Source: Nocardioides rubriscoriae (GTDB taxonomy: Bacteria; Actinomycetota; Actinomycetes; Propionibacteriales; Nocardioidaceae). From it: a stretch of 64,000 bases of DNA. The position numbers and the translations under genes are program-made. The stretch covers positions 248,001 to 312,000 of the forward strand of contig NZ_VIYJ01000002.1 in the NCBI RefSeq assembly GCF_008087085.1. Reading direction: 5' to 3'. Of this stretch, positions 47,536 to 55,825 are shown piece after piece. The notes below the pieces were generated by a model. It had not been told where the DNA came from. It was given only the letters and a program-made list of their open reading frames with translations, and did not search any database. Position 1 is the first letter of the stretch, and every line of letters begins with the position of its first letter.

Positions 47536-49568
47536 GATGCTCCTTCTGTGGTGCGGTCGGTGGTGCGGTCGGTGGTGCGGGGTGAGGTGTGATCGTCGTC
47601 GGCGACCTCAGGCACGTCGTCCACGCCCGCAACGGGCGCGAATCCGCGGTAGCGCGCCGCCTGGATGATGACGGAGAAGATCAGCAGGTCGAAGGCGACC
47701 CACACGAGGTTGAACGCCGTCCCGGGCACGTTGGCCTGACCGGTCGCGACCCGGACGACGCCGGCGACGGCCGCGACGACCAGCAGCGCCATGGCCCACA
47801 GCTGGGGACGCACCAGGTGCCAGGCGGGCCCCTGTGGCTCGCGCCGCGTCTTGGGGGTCACGGCGAAGTCGAGGCTGCGACCGCGGAAGACGTTGCCGAA
47901 CGCGGTGGTGACCGACGCGATCCACACCGGGAACAGCGCCAGCGAGTACTGCTGGCCGCGCCAGGTCGGCCGGCCGTCGGCGACGACCCAGAACAGCAGC
48001 TGGTTGACCACCAGGAAGGGCACCAGCCGAATGAAGAACTCGGTGCTCAGCGCCGAGACGGGCAGGATGCCGAGCGTGAGGTAGACCACCGGCGCCGCGA
48101 TGTAGACCAGCGCGGCGAACCCCGCGAGGTAGCTCCACATGGTCGCGAAGTACATCAGCCGCTGGGCGATCGTGAGGCCGCGCTGCACCAGGGGGTTCTC
48201 GCGGAACATCACCTGCATCGTGCCCTGGGCCCAGCGCAGCCGCTGGGTGAGCATGGTCTGCAGGTCCTCGGGCGCCAGCCCGTGCGCCAGGACCTCGTCG
48301 TGGTAGGCCGATCGCCACCCCAGGCCGTGCAGCCGCATGCAGGTGGCCATGTCCTCGGTGACCGAGATGGTGGCCAGCGGCATGATCGCCTGCGCCTCGC
48401 CGGACCGGTCGACGTCGACGGCCTCGACCAGCGCCTGCACGGTCTCGACCGCGCCCAGCGGCGACCAGTCGCGGTGGGCCAGCTGCTGCAGGACCCCCTC
48501 GTCGACGTCGGCGAACACGAGGTCGGGGTCGGCACCGATGCCCTCGAGCTCGGCGATGGCGGCGAGGTCGGACTGCAGGGTCTGCAGGTCGGCCGCCACC
48601 AGCTGTCGGCGCACGTCGGCGACGCGCTGCTGGAAGCGGTAGGTGACGTCGTACAGCGCGGCGCCGCCGCTGATCGCGCGGCGCGCCTCGGTGACCTCGC
48701 GGGCGATCGAGTCGAGGGCCTCGCGCACCACGACGTCGTCGCGGGCCACCGAGCGGCGGGCCTGGCGCAGCACCGCGCGGGCGGTGCGCAGGGCGCGGTG
48801 GACGCCGAGCTCGACCTCGCCGACGTAGCGTGAGACACCGAGCTGCATCATCGCCTCGCGGCGGATCACGGCGTTGGACCCGCAGAAGAACGCGGCGTTC
48901 CACCCGTCCTTGCCCTGCTGGATCGGACCGTAGAACAGCGGCGCCTGGCTCCCGAGCGGGTCGTGGTCGGGCACGTTCTCGAACCACTGCGGGGTCTGCA
49001 CCATCGCCATCTTCTCGTCGGCGAAGTAGCCGAGCGTCTTGTCGAGGATGTCGGGCAGCGGCACCTGGTCGGCGTCGAGGATGAGGAAGAACTCGCCCTC
49101 GGTGGCGAGCAGGGCGTTGTTGAGGTTGCCGGCCTTGGCGTGGCGCGGCATGCCGGCCCAGTCGGCGGAGCGCGTGAGCCACTCGATGCCCTCGGCCTCG
49201 GCGGCGCGGCGCATCTCGGGGCGGTTGCCGTCGTCGAGCACGTAGGTGCGGTGCGGGTAGGTGATCGCCTGGGCGGCCCGCGCCGTGCGCATGACCAGGT
49301 CGATGGGCTCGTTGTAGGTCGCGATGAAGACGTCGACGGTCAGGCCCGGCTCGGGGGGCGGCGGGGTGTCGCGGTCGCGCAGGCGCCACATGGTGAGCCC
49401 GAAGAGCAACGAGTCGACGAGGCTGTAGGTCTCGGCGACCACGAGGGGCACCGCGATCCACCAGGCGTCCCAGTTGACCGAGACCAGCCACCGCCAGGCG
49501 ACGTAGTTGACGCCGAGGAGCGCCGTCAGGACGACGATCACCCGGACCACGAGCAGCCGGAGGTTCAC
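47532..49568 (-). CDS. Cellulose-synthase-like family 2 glycosyltransferase
   Basis: A 678-residue processive GT2 enzyme with two N-terminal and several C-terminal membrane segments. The catalytic signature is complete: DDGN (112-115), DADQ (165-168), TED (404-406) and QRLRW (442-446). The acceptor-channel region FCGSNAVIRREAM ends near 240, but the TED motif comes only at 404. About 155 helical residues are inserted where BcsA has about 10. There is no PilZ domain, so c-di-GMP control of the BcsA kind is unlikely. The tail repeats TTDR. The gene overlaps its neighbours on both sides, GTGA at the start and ATGA at the end. Confidence 0.88.
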   Translation of the reverse strand: MNLRLLVVRVIVVLTALLGVNYVAWRWLVSVNWDAWWIAVPLVVAETYSLVDSLLFGLTMWRLRDRDTPPPPEPGLTVDVFIATYNEPIDLVMRTARAAQAITYPHRTYVLDDGNRPEMRRAAEAEGIEWLTRSADWAGMPRHAKAGNLNNALLATEGEFFLILDADQVPLPDILDKTLGYFADEKMAMVQTPQWFENVPDHDPLGSQAPLFYGPIQQGKDGWNAAFFCGSNAVIRREAMMQLGVSRYVGEVELGVHRALRTARAVLRQARRSVARDDVVVREALDSIAREVTEARRAISGGAALYDVTYRFQQRVADVRRQLVAADLQTLQSDLAAIAELEGIGADPDLVFADVDEGVLQQLAHRDWSPLGAVETVQALVEAVDVDRSGEAQAIMPLATISVTEDMATCMRLHGLGWRSAYHDEVLAHGLAPEDLQTMLTQRLRWAQGTMQVMFRENPLVQRGLTIAQRLMYFATMWSYLAGFAALVYIAAPVVYLTLGILPVSALSTEFFIRLVPFLVVNQLLFWVVADGRPTWRGQQYSLALFPVWIASVTTAFGNVFRGRSLDFAVTPKTRREPQGPAWHLVRPQLWAMALLVVAAVAGVVRVATGQANVPGTAFNLVWVAFDLLIFSVIIQAARYRGFAPVAGVDDVPEVADDDHTSPRTTDRTTDRTTEGAS
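47551..47580. repeat. 12-bp tandem repeat in the glycosyltransferase tail
   Basis: GTGCGGTCGGTG occurs 2.5 times in tandem. On the minus strand it encodes the Thr-Thr-Asp-Arg repeats at the C-terminus. Because the unit is a multiple of 3, copy-number change would alter tail length without a frameshift. Confidence 0.75.
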
Positions 49569-50764
49569 CGCCCGCCCTCCGTGCCGCGGAACACCGCCAC
49601 CGCGGTCACGTCGTCGAGCGGGACCCCGTCGCGGGAGAGCCGGGCCAGGGCGGCCAGGAGGTCGGTGGTGTCGCGCGCGGCTCTCACCAGCTCGGCCAGC
49701 GGCTCCCACCAGGTGAGGGGGTCGTCGAGGAGGTCGAGGACGCCGTCGCTGAGGACGAGCAGGCGCGCCCCGGGCGCCATGGTGGCGGTGTGCTCGGTCC
49801 AGGAGTCGTCGTCGAGGATGCCGAAGGGCCGGTCCCGGCTGCTCAGGCGCCGCGTGGTGCCGTCGGGCTCGACCAGCAGGCACAGCCCCGACCCGGCATC
49901 GACGTAGCGCACCGTGCCGTCGCGCAGGTCGAGGACGGCGCGGAACAGCGTGACGAACGAGGTGGCCCGCTCGAGGTCGGAGATCAGGCTGCGGGCGACC
50001 CGGGTGGTGGTGGCGCCCAGGTCGGCCCCGCCGGCGACCTCGTCGTCGGTGGCGCGCAGCGCGGCGCGCACGCCGGCACCGACGAGCGCGGCCCCGGTGC
50101 CCTTGCCCATGACGTCGGCCAGGCTCAGGTGGGCGACGTCGCCGGCCAGGCCGTGGTCGTAGAAGTCGCCCCCGACCGCGAGCGCCGGCACGCAGGCCCC
50201 GGCGATCTCCCAGCCGTGGGCGCGGATGGGGTGCGCGGGCAGCATCGAGGCCTGAACCTGACCGGCCTGCCTCATCTCGCTCGACGCGGTCAGCTCCTGC
50301 TGGGCCCAGCAGGCCAGGTCGAGGAAGGCGACCAGCAGGTCACCCTCGAGCGTGCGGGGTCGGCTGTCGTAGAGGCAGAAGGTGCCGATCACGTGCCCGG
50401 CCGGGTCGTGCAGCGGCTGGCCGGCGTAGAAGCGGATGGCGCCGGCCCGCACGGCCGGGAGGTCCTTGAAGCGCTCGTCCTGGGTGGCGTCCTCGACGAG
50501 GATCAGCTGGTCCTCGGCCGTCGTGCGGTCGCAGAAGGTCTCGTTGCGCGGGGCCTCGGTGACGTCGAGCCCGGCCGACCCCGGGAACCAGGCGCGGTCG
50601 CCGTCGAGGACCGTGATGGTCGACAGCGGGACGCCGAACATGGTGCGGGCCATCCGGGTGAGCCGGTCGAAGCGCTCGGTCTGGGGGTCGTCGAGCAGCT
50701 GCAGGCTCTCGACGGCCCGTTGCCGGTGCCGTTCGACGGCCTCCGTACGGGCACCGGACGTCAT
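49565..50764 (-). CDS. GAF domain-SpoIIE-type serine phosphatase (RsbU-like)
   Basis: A 399-residue cytoplasmic protein. Residues about 20-165 are a GAF sensor domain (TITVLDGDRAWFPGSAG, ETFCDRT, FYAGQPLHDPAGHVIGTFCLYD). Residues about 185-395 are a PP2C/SpoIIE phosphatase with the metal-binding motifs GGDFYD, LADVMGKGTGAAL and LSDGVLDLLDD. It should dephosphorylate the STAS protein encoded two genes downstream, in response to a ligand or redox signal at GAF. It is the first gene of the operon, with a GGAAGG site and an ATG start, and overlaps the glycosyltransferase start by GTGA. Confidence 0.92.
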   Translation of the reverse strand: MTSGARTEAVERHRQRAVESLQLLDDPQTERFDRLTRMARTMFGVPLSTITVLDGDRAWFPGSAGLDVTEAPRNETFCDRTTAEDQLILVEDATQDERFKDLPAVRAGAIRFYAGQPLHDPAGHVIGTFCLYDSRPRTLEGDLLVAFLDLACWAQQELTASSEMRQAGQVQASMLPAHPIRAHGWEIAGACVPALAVGGDFYDHGLAGDVAHLSLADVMGKGTGAALVGAGVRAALRATDDEVAGGADLGATTTRVARSLISDLERATSFVTLFRAVLDLRDGTVRYVDAGSGLCLLVEPDGTTRRLSSRDRPFGILDDDSWTEHTATMAPGARLLVLSDGVLDLLDDPLTWWEPLAELVRAARDTTDLLAALARLSRDGVPLDDVTAVAVFRGTEGGR

Positions 50765-50918
50765 CGTGGTCGCCTTCCTCGAGATCGCTGCGCACGAGCC
50801 CGTCGGGGTGACGGGTCGAGCAGACGGGCAGGGCGGCTCTGCCCCAGCCTGTCTATCGGCAGGCCGTGCCCGTTCCTTGAGGTGTTCATGCCCGTCCCCG
50901 CGGACCGGGACCGAGCGC

Positions 50919-51452
50919 CTACGCCAGACCCTTGGGCCAGCGCTGCTGGCGGGCCTGCTTCTTCTCCAGACGACGGGCCTCGTCGCGCACGATCTCGTCG
51001 CGCGAGGCCAGCACGCGTCCGAGGTTGAGCAGCGACAGGGCCGCGAACGCCAGGGGCCAGTAGATGTCGAAGGAGGCCACGAACCCCGTGACGACCAGGA
51101 CCGTCAGGAACGAGAAGACCGCGCTGCGTCGACGGCTGTGCCACGTCTCGACCGCGCGGTCGTGGATCTCGGCGGGCGACAGGGGGGCCAGGGAGCTCGG
51201 CCGGACGATCGCCGGCGGCTTGAGCGGCACCAGGTCGGACACCAGGGGCGGCAGCTCGCCCAGGGTCCGCGCGGCAGCGACGTCGGCCATCCGCTCCTCG
51301 AGTTCGTCGCGCTCGAGCCGCCCGTCGGCGAAGGCCGAGGTGAGCACGCCGGTGATGCGGTCGCGGTCCTCGTCGGAGGCGCGCAGCCCGGCGTGGGCGC
51401 GGTCGCGCGGGTCGAGGGGGAACGTGGACCACAGGTCGACGCCGTGCGCCAT
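50919..51452 (-). CDS. DUF1707 (SHOCT-like) membrane protein
   Basis: A 177-residue protein with the N-terminal DUF1707 domain (LRASDEDRDRITGVLTSAFADGRLERDELEERM, cited in part), which is found at the start of many actinobacterial membrane and regulatory proteins. Two membrane helices follow (about 115-155), then a basic tail (EKKQARQQRWPKG). The ATG at 51452 has a GGGAGG site 8 nt upstream and is preferred over the ATG at 51533, which lies inside the -10 box. The function is unknown. It is divergent from the mce4 operon. Confidence 0.8.
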   Translation of the reverse strand: MAHGVDLWSTFPLDPRDRAHAGLRASDEDRDRITGVLTSAFADGRLERDELEERMADVAAARTLGELPPLVSDLVPLKPPAIVRPSSLAPLSPAEIHDRAVETWHSRRRSAVFSFLTVLVVTGFVASFDIYWPLAFAALSLLNLGRVLASRDEIVRDEARRLEKKQARQQRWPKGLA

Positions 51453-51531
51453 CGAGATACCTCCCCTCCCGGGTGCCCGGGCCCGTCCACGGCGGTCCCG
51501 GCCGGTCCGGGACGACGATCCGACATTCCGC

Positions 51532-51537
51532 ATCCTA
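51532..51537 (-). promoter_or_regulatory. -10 (TAGGAT) for the DUF1707 gene
   Basis: TAGGAT on the minus strand, about 80 nt before the start, giving a leader that contains the ribosome-binding site. It overlaps the ATG at 51533, which argues against that start. Confidence 0.45.
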
Positions 51538-51622
51538 GAGAGCGGCCCCCACCTACCCTGGTCGGCACGGGGTGACGGCGGTCACCACAGAGGTGCCCAC
51601 CACACCCCTAAGACGGCTCTCG

Positions 51623-51651
51623 TTGTCCAAAACGAGAACACGTTCTATGGT
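51623..51651 (+). promoter_or_regulatory. Promoter of the mce4 operon with KstR-like operator
   Basis: TTGTCC (51623-51628) and TATGGT (51646-51651) are 17 bp apart. The KstR-like box GAGAACACGTTCTA (51634-51647) fills the spacer and overlaps the -10. It differs from the consensus TNNAACNNGTTNNA only at the first position. A repressor there would block RNA polymerase. Confidence 0.75.
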
Positions 51652-51696
51652 CGGGGCCTTCGTGCCGACGGGACTCGTGGGGAAGGGGTGGCGGCG

Positions 51697-52470
51697 ATGG
51701 CGCTCAGCGCTGCGGGCGTCATCCGCGGGCCCGGCGAGGTGGCGGTGATGACCGTCGACGTGGTCAAGCGCCTGTTCACCACGCGCTTCCAGTTCCGCGA
51801 GTTCGTCGAGCAGGCGTGGTTCATCACCAGCGTCACCCTGATGCCGACGATCCTGGTCTCGATCCCGTTCGGAGCGGTCATCTCGCTCCAGGTCGGCAAC
51901 CTCACCGGCCAGCTCGGCGCCCAGTCCTTCGCCGGGGCGACCGCCGTGCTCGCGGTGGTGCGCGAGGCCGCACCGATCGCCGCCGCGCTGATCATCGCCG
52001 GGGCCGCGGGCTCCGCGATCTGCTCCGACATGGGCGCCCGCAAGATCCGCGAGGAGATCGACGCCATGGAGGTCCTCGGCGTCGATCCGCTCGAGCGCCT
52101 GGTCGCGCCCCGGGTCGCGGCGACGATGTTCGTGGCCCTGATGATCATCGGCATCGTCATCGGTGCCGGCATCGGCGGCGGCTACTTCTTCACCGTGATC
52201 GTCCAGGGCGGCTCGGCCGGGGCGTTCTTGTCGAACTTCACCGCCCTCGCCTCGATCAGCGACCTCTACATCGCGATCATCAAGGCCGTCGTGTTCGGCG
52301 CGATGGCCGCGATCGTCGGCGCCTACAAGGGTCTCAACGCCGGCGGCGGCCCCAGCGGCGTGGGGCGTGCGGTCAACGAGTCGGTGATCATCGCCTTCAT
52401 GCTGCTGTTCTTCATGAACGCGGTGATCACGGCGATCTACTTCCAGGTCGTCCCCCCGGTGGGCATCTGA
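51697..52470 (+). CDS. yrbE4A: MlaE/YrbE-type ABC permease, YrbE4A
   Basis: A 257-residue integral membrane protein of the MlaE permease family. Characteristic stretches are LVSIPFGAVISLQVG and the cytoplasmic EEIDAMEVLGVDPLERLVAPR, the conserved motif of these permeases. Together with YrbE4B it forms the membrane part of the Mce4 lipid importer, in mycobacteria used for cholesterol uptake. The ATPase (MceG) is usually encoded elsewhere and is not in this window. Start: ATG with GGAAGG 10 nt upstream. Confidence 0.94.
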   Translation: MALSAAGVIRGPGEVAVMTVDVVKRLFTTRFQFREFVEQAWFITSVTLMPTILVSIPFGAVISLQVGNLTGQLGAQSFAGATAVLAVVREAAPIAAALIIAGAAGSAICSDMGARKIREEIDAMEVLGVDPLERLVAPRVAATMFVALMIIGIVIGAGIGGGYFFTVIVQGGSAGAFLSNFTALASISDLYIAIIKAVVFGAMAAIVGAYKGLNAGGGPSGVGRAVNESVIIAFMLLFFMNAVITAIYFQVVPPVGI

Positions 52471-53309
52471 TGGCCTCTCTCGGATCGGTCGCCGGCGCGG
52501 CCCTCAAGGCTCCCCGGCGCTCCCTCGAGGGCTACGGCGACCAGCTGCTGTTCTACGTCCGCGCCCTGGTCTGGGTGCCGCGCGCGATCCGCCGCTACCC
52601 GCGCGAGATCACCGCGACCCTCGCCGAGGTGACCTTCGGCTCGGGCGCCCTCGCCCTGATCGCGGGCAGCGTCGGCGTGATCGCGTTCCTCGCCTTCTTC
52701 GCCGGCACCGAGGTCGGCATCCAGGGCTACGCCTCGCTGAGCCAGATCGGCGTCGCGAAGTTCAGCGCGTTCATCTCCGCCTACTTCAACACTCGCGAGG
52801 TCGCGCCGCTGATCTCCTCGATCGCCCTGGCCGCCACCGTCGGGTGCGGCTACACCGCCCGCCTGGGCGCGATGCGGATCTCGGAGGAGATCGACGCCCT
52901 CGAGGTGATGGGCATCCCGTCGCTGCCGTTCCTGGTCACGACCCGGATGATCGCGGCGTTCGTCGCCGTCATCCCGCTCTACATCGTGGCGCTCAGCGCG
53001 TCGTACCTGTCGCCGCGCCTGATCGTCGTCCACGTCTACGGCCAGTCCAGCGGCACCTACGACCACTACTTCCTGCAGTTCCTGCCGCCGATCGACATCC
53101 TGTGGTCCTTCGCCAAGCTGCTGTTCCTCGCCGCGGCGATCATCCTGATCCACTGCTACTACGGCTACACGGCCTCCGGCGGGCCGGCCGGCGTCGGTCA
53201 GGCGGTCGGCCGAGCCATCCGCACCAGCATCGTCTTCACGGTGGTCGCCGACTTCTTCCTGAGCTTCGCCATCTGGGGCTCCACGACCACGGTGCGGATC
53301 ACCGGATGA
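52470..53309 (+). CDS. yrbE4B: MlaE/YrbE-type ABC permease, YrbE4B
   Basis: A 279-residue permease, the partner of YrbE4A. The motif EEIDALEVMGIPSLPFLVTTR corresponds to that of YrbE4A (one stretch cited). The stop of yrbE4A and this start share one base (TGATG), so the two subunits are translated together, matching their expected one-to-one complex. Confidence 0.94.
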   Translation: MASLGSVAGAALKAPRRSLEGYGDQLLFYVRALVWVPRAIRRYPREITATLAEVTFGSGALALIAGSVGVIAFLAFFAGTEVGIQGYASLSQIGVAKFSAFISAYFNTREVAPLISSIALAATVGCGYTARLGAMRISEEIDALEVMGIPSLPFLVTTRMIAAFVAVIPLYIVALSASYLSPRLIVVHVYGQSSGTYDHYFLQFLPPIDILWSFAKLLFLAAAIILIHCYYGYTASGGPAGVGQAVGRAIRTSIVFTVVADFFLSFAIWGSTTTVRITG

Positions 53310-53322
53310 GCGGGGCCCCCTG

Positions 53323-54669
53323 ATGCCGCTGCTGGTCAACATCCACCACGACACCGCGCGCGAGCACCGGCGCCTGCTCGTCGCCGGCATCGCCTTCCTC
53401 ACGAGCATGGCCCTGCTGGTGGCGCTGTCGATCGCGATCTACGACAAGAAGTTCGTCGACGTGACCACCGTCGTCATCCGTGCCGACCGCGCCGGCCTCC
53501 AGCTGGCCACGTTCGGCGACGTACGCCGCCACGGCGTCCTGATCGGGCAGGTCCGCAGCGTCTCCGAGGTCGACGGCGAGGCCGAGATCGAGGTCGCCCT
53601 CGACCCGGCCGCCGCGCGCGACATCCCCGACAACGCGACCGTCCAGATCCTGCCGACGACCCTGTTCGGCCAGAAGTTCGTCTCGTTCGTCGACCCCGCC
53701 ACCCCGTCACCGACCGCGCTGGCGCCCGGCGCGGTGATCCCCTCGTCGCGCGTCGAGACCAACGTCGAGCTGAGCCGGATCCTGGCCGACCTGTTCCCAC
53801 TGCTGCGCGCGGTCCGCCCCGCCGACCTCAACGCGACGCTCAACGCCCTGTCCGACGCCCTCGAGGGCCGCGGCGACCAGCTCGGCGGCACCCTCGACGA
53901 CCTCGACCGCTACCTCACCGGCATCCAGGGCTCCCTGCCCACGCTCAAGCAGGACCTCGGGCTGATCGCCGACGTGGCCGACACCTACGACCTCGCAGCC
54001 CCCGACCTGCTGCGCGTGCTCGGCAACCTCACCGTCACCAGCCGCACCGTGCTGCAGAAGAAGCAGTCGCTCGACGTCTTCTTCGGCGATCTGACCGGGC
54101 TGGCCGACACCAGCCGCACGATCCTGGCGGCCAACGAGTCCGACCTCATCGAGGTGGGCGAGGTCGGCGCCCCCGTCCTCAAGCTGCTGGCGACCTACTC
54201 ACCCGAGCTGCCGTGCCTGCTCAAGGGAGCAGCGCGCTACGCCCCCATCCTGTCGCGAACCTTCGAGGGCAACCAGGTCAAGCAGTACATCGAGATCGGT
54301 TCCGCCCAGTACGGCGCCTACACCCGCGACGACCTGCCGAAGTACGGCGAGATCGGCCACGGCCCCTGGTGCTCGGGCCTGCCCTACCCGCCGGTGCCGA
54401 TCGGCCCGGTCCGGTTCGACGACGGCACCGACATCGACGACGACCCGCCCACCAGCGACGTGCCGGTGCTGCCGCTGCCGCGCAGCGCGCCCGGGTGGAC
54501 CCGGCGCAGCGGCTTCGGCGTCGGCATGTCGAGCGGGTACGCCGGCACCGCGGGGGAGCAGCAGGTCGTCAACGCGCTGCTGTCCGACCGCACCGGCCGC
54601 CCCGCCGACGCCTACGGCTCGCTCGGCTCCCTGCTCTACGGCCCCGTCGTGCGCGGGGGTGCGCGATGA
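53323..54669 (+). CDS. mce4A: Mce family protein, Mce4A
   Basis: A 448-residue MCE protein with an N-terminal membrane anchor (about 19-39) and one MlaD domain (about 45-125: VIRADRAGLQLATFGDVRRHGV, cited in part). A long helical region (about 150-290) forms the channel in Mce complexes. The C-terminus is Pro-rich. It is the first of six mce subunits, starts 13 nt after yrbE4B, and overlaps mce4B by ATGA. The Mce4 name rests on the KstR-like box and on fdxD and an SDR nearby. Confidence 0.92.
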   Translation: MPLLVNIHHDTAREHRRLLVAGIAFLTSMALLVALSIAIYDKKFVDVTTVVIRADRAGLQLATFGDVRRHGVLIGQVRSVSEVDGEAEIEVALDPAAARDIPDNATVQILPTTLFGQKFVSFVDPATPSPTALAPGAVIPSSRVETNVELSRILADLFPLLRAVRPADLNATLNALSDALEGRGDQLGGTLDDLDRYLTGIQGSLPTLKQDLGLIADVADTYDLAAPDLLRVLGNLTVTSRTVLQKKQSLDVFFGDLTGLADTSRTILAANESDLIEVGEVGAPVLKLLATYSPELPCLLKGAARYAPILSRTFEGNQVKQYIEIGSAQYGAYTRDDLPKYGEIGHGPWCSGLPYPPVPIGPVRFDDGTDIDDDPPTSDVPVLPLPRSAPGWTRRSGFGVGMSSGYAGTAGEQQVVNALLSDRTGRPADAYGSLGSLLYGPVVRGGAR

Positions 54670-55754
54670 CCGGCGCCTCCACCCGCAACAGCACGACCGT
54701 CGCGGCCGGCATCAAGCTCGGCGTCTTCACGGTGGTGTCCCTGCTGGTCACCGGGCTGCTCGCCGTGATCATGGGCAACATCGGTTTCGGCGACAGCCGC
54801 ACCTACCGGGCCGAGTTCGTCGAGGCCAGCTCGCTGGAGAAGGGCGACGACGTCCGCGTGGCCGGGGTCAGCGTCGGCGAGGTCACCGCCGTCGAGCACT
54901 ACGGCGACGACAACGCCAACGCACTGGTGACCTTCCGGGTCGAGGCCGACGTACCGCTGACCACCGCGTCGCTGGCCAGGGTCAAGTTCCTCAACCTCGT
55001 CGGCGACCGCTACCTCGCGCTCGAGGAGGGCGTCGACAAGGGCGCCAGCAGGCTCGGTGACAACGGCCTGATCACCATGGACCACACCGAGCCGGCGCTC
55101 GACCTCACCGCGCTGTTCAACGGCTTCAAGCCGCTCTTCCAGGCGCTGCGGCCCGAGGACGTCAACGAGCTGTCGATGAACATCGTCCAGGTGCTGCAGG
55201 GCGAGGGCGGCACCGTCGCGTCGCTGCTGGCCAACACCGCCTCGCTCACCAACACCCTCGCCGACCGCGACCAGCTGATCGGCGAGGTCGTCGACAACCT
55301 CGGCACCACCCTCGAGACCGTCGACTCGCGCCACGTGCAGCTCGAGCGACTGATCGTCGAGCTGCGCGACTGGATGGGCGACCTGGCCGACGACCGTCAG
55401 ACCATCGGACGCTCGCTGGCCAGCATCTCCGACCTCACCGCCGTGGTCGCCGACCTGCTGCAGGAGGGGCGCCCGTTGCTCCAGGGCGACATCGCCGAGC
55501 TGCGCACGCTCTCCCGCCTGCTCAACGAGCCGGAGAACAAGAAGCTCGTCGTCGAGATCTTCGACCGGCTGCCCGAGTCGATGACCGACCAGACCCGCAC
55601 CGGCACCTACGGCTCTTGGTACAACTACTACATCTGCGGCTTCTCCGGGAAGATCACCCTGCCGGTCATCAGCGGGCTGCCGATCATCAAGCAGCTCAAC
55701 CAGCAGCTCAACAGCATCGACTTCCGCTCCACGGCCCCCAGGTGCAATCCATGA
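54666..55754 (+). CDS. mce4B: Mce family protein, Mce4B
   Basis: A 362-residue MCE subunit with a membrane anchor (about 17-39), an MlaD domain (about 45-125: EASSLEKGDDVRVAGVSVG) and a helical region. It lacks a long C-terminal tail, as usual for MceB. Its stop overlaps the start of a 24-codon ORF (ATGA), where other genes in the operon overlap the next mce gene directly. Confidence 0.92.
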   Translation: MTGASTRNSTTVAAGIKLGVFTVVSLLVTGLLAVIMGNIGFGDSRTYRAEFVEASSLEKGDDVRVAGVSVGEVTAVEHYGDDNANALVTFRVEADVPLTTASLARVKFLNLVGDRYLALEEGVDKGASRLGDNGLITMDHTEPALDLTALFNGFKPLFQALRPEDVNELSMNIVQVLQGEGGTVASLLANTASLTNTLADRDQLIGEVVDNLGTTLETVDSRHVQLERLIVELRDWMGDLADDRQTIGRSLASISDLTAVVADLLQEGRPLLQGDIAELRTLSRLLNEPENKKLVVEIFDRLPESMTDQTRTGTYGSWYNYYICGFSGKITLPVISGLPIIKQLNQQLNSIDFRSTAPRCNP

Positions 55755-55825
55755 TCACCCCAGGACGTTCTGGGGCTCCTCCGCTGCGCTCCTCCGCCCC
55801 ACAACGCCCCGGGGACCCCGAATGA
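55751..55825 (+). CDS. 24-codon ORF bridging mce4B and mce4C
   Basis: This ORF begins at the ATG that overlaps the mce4B stop (ATGA) and ends at a TGA that overlaps the mce4C ATG (ATGA). The predicted peptide starts MITPGRSGAPPLRS. It is encoded within a palindromic DNA element, so it may be a by-product rather than a functional peptide. It would nevertheless keep ribosomes moving from mce4B to mce4C. Confidence 0.5.
   Translation: MITPGRSGAPPLRSSAPQRPGDPE
55755..55825. repeat. Palindromic insert between mce4B and mce4C flanked by ATGA
   Basis: The left hairpin CCCCAG-gacgtt-CTGGGG lies at 55758-55775. The related inverted segment CCCCACAACGCCCCGGGG follows at 55797-55814. Between them is a short direct repeat (GCTCCTCCGCT/GCGCTCCTCCGC). 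The 4-bp ATGA occurs at both edges (55751-55754 and 55822-55825), like a target duplication. Confidence 0.65.

Noticed and set aside
50765-50918. GCCTG...CAGGC stem and GGAAC as an ECF-type promoter of the synthase operon
   Set aside because: The -35 and -10 spacing did not fit any sigma consensus convincingly.
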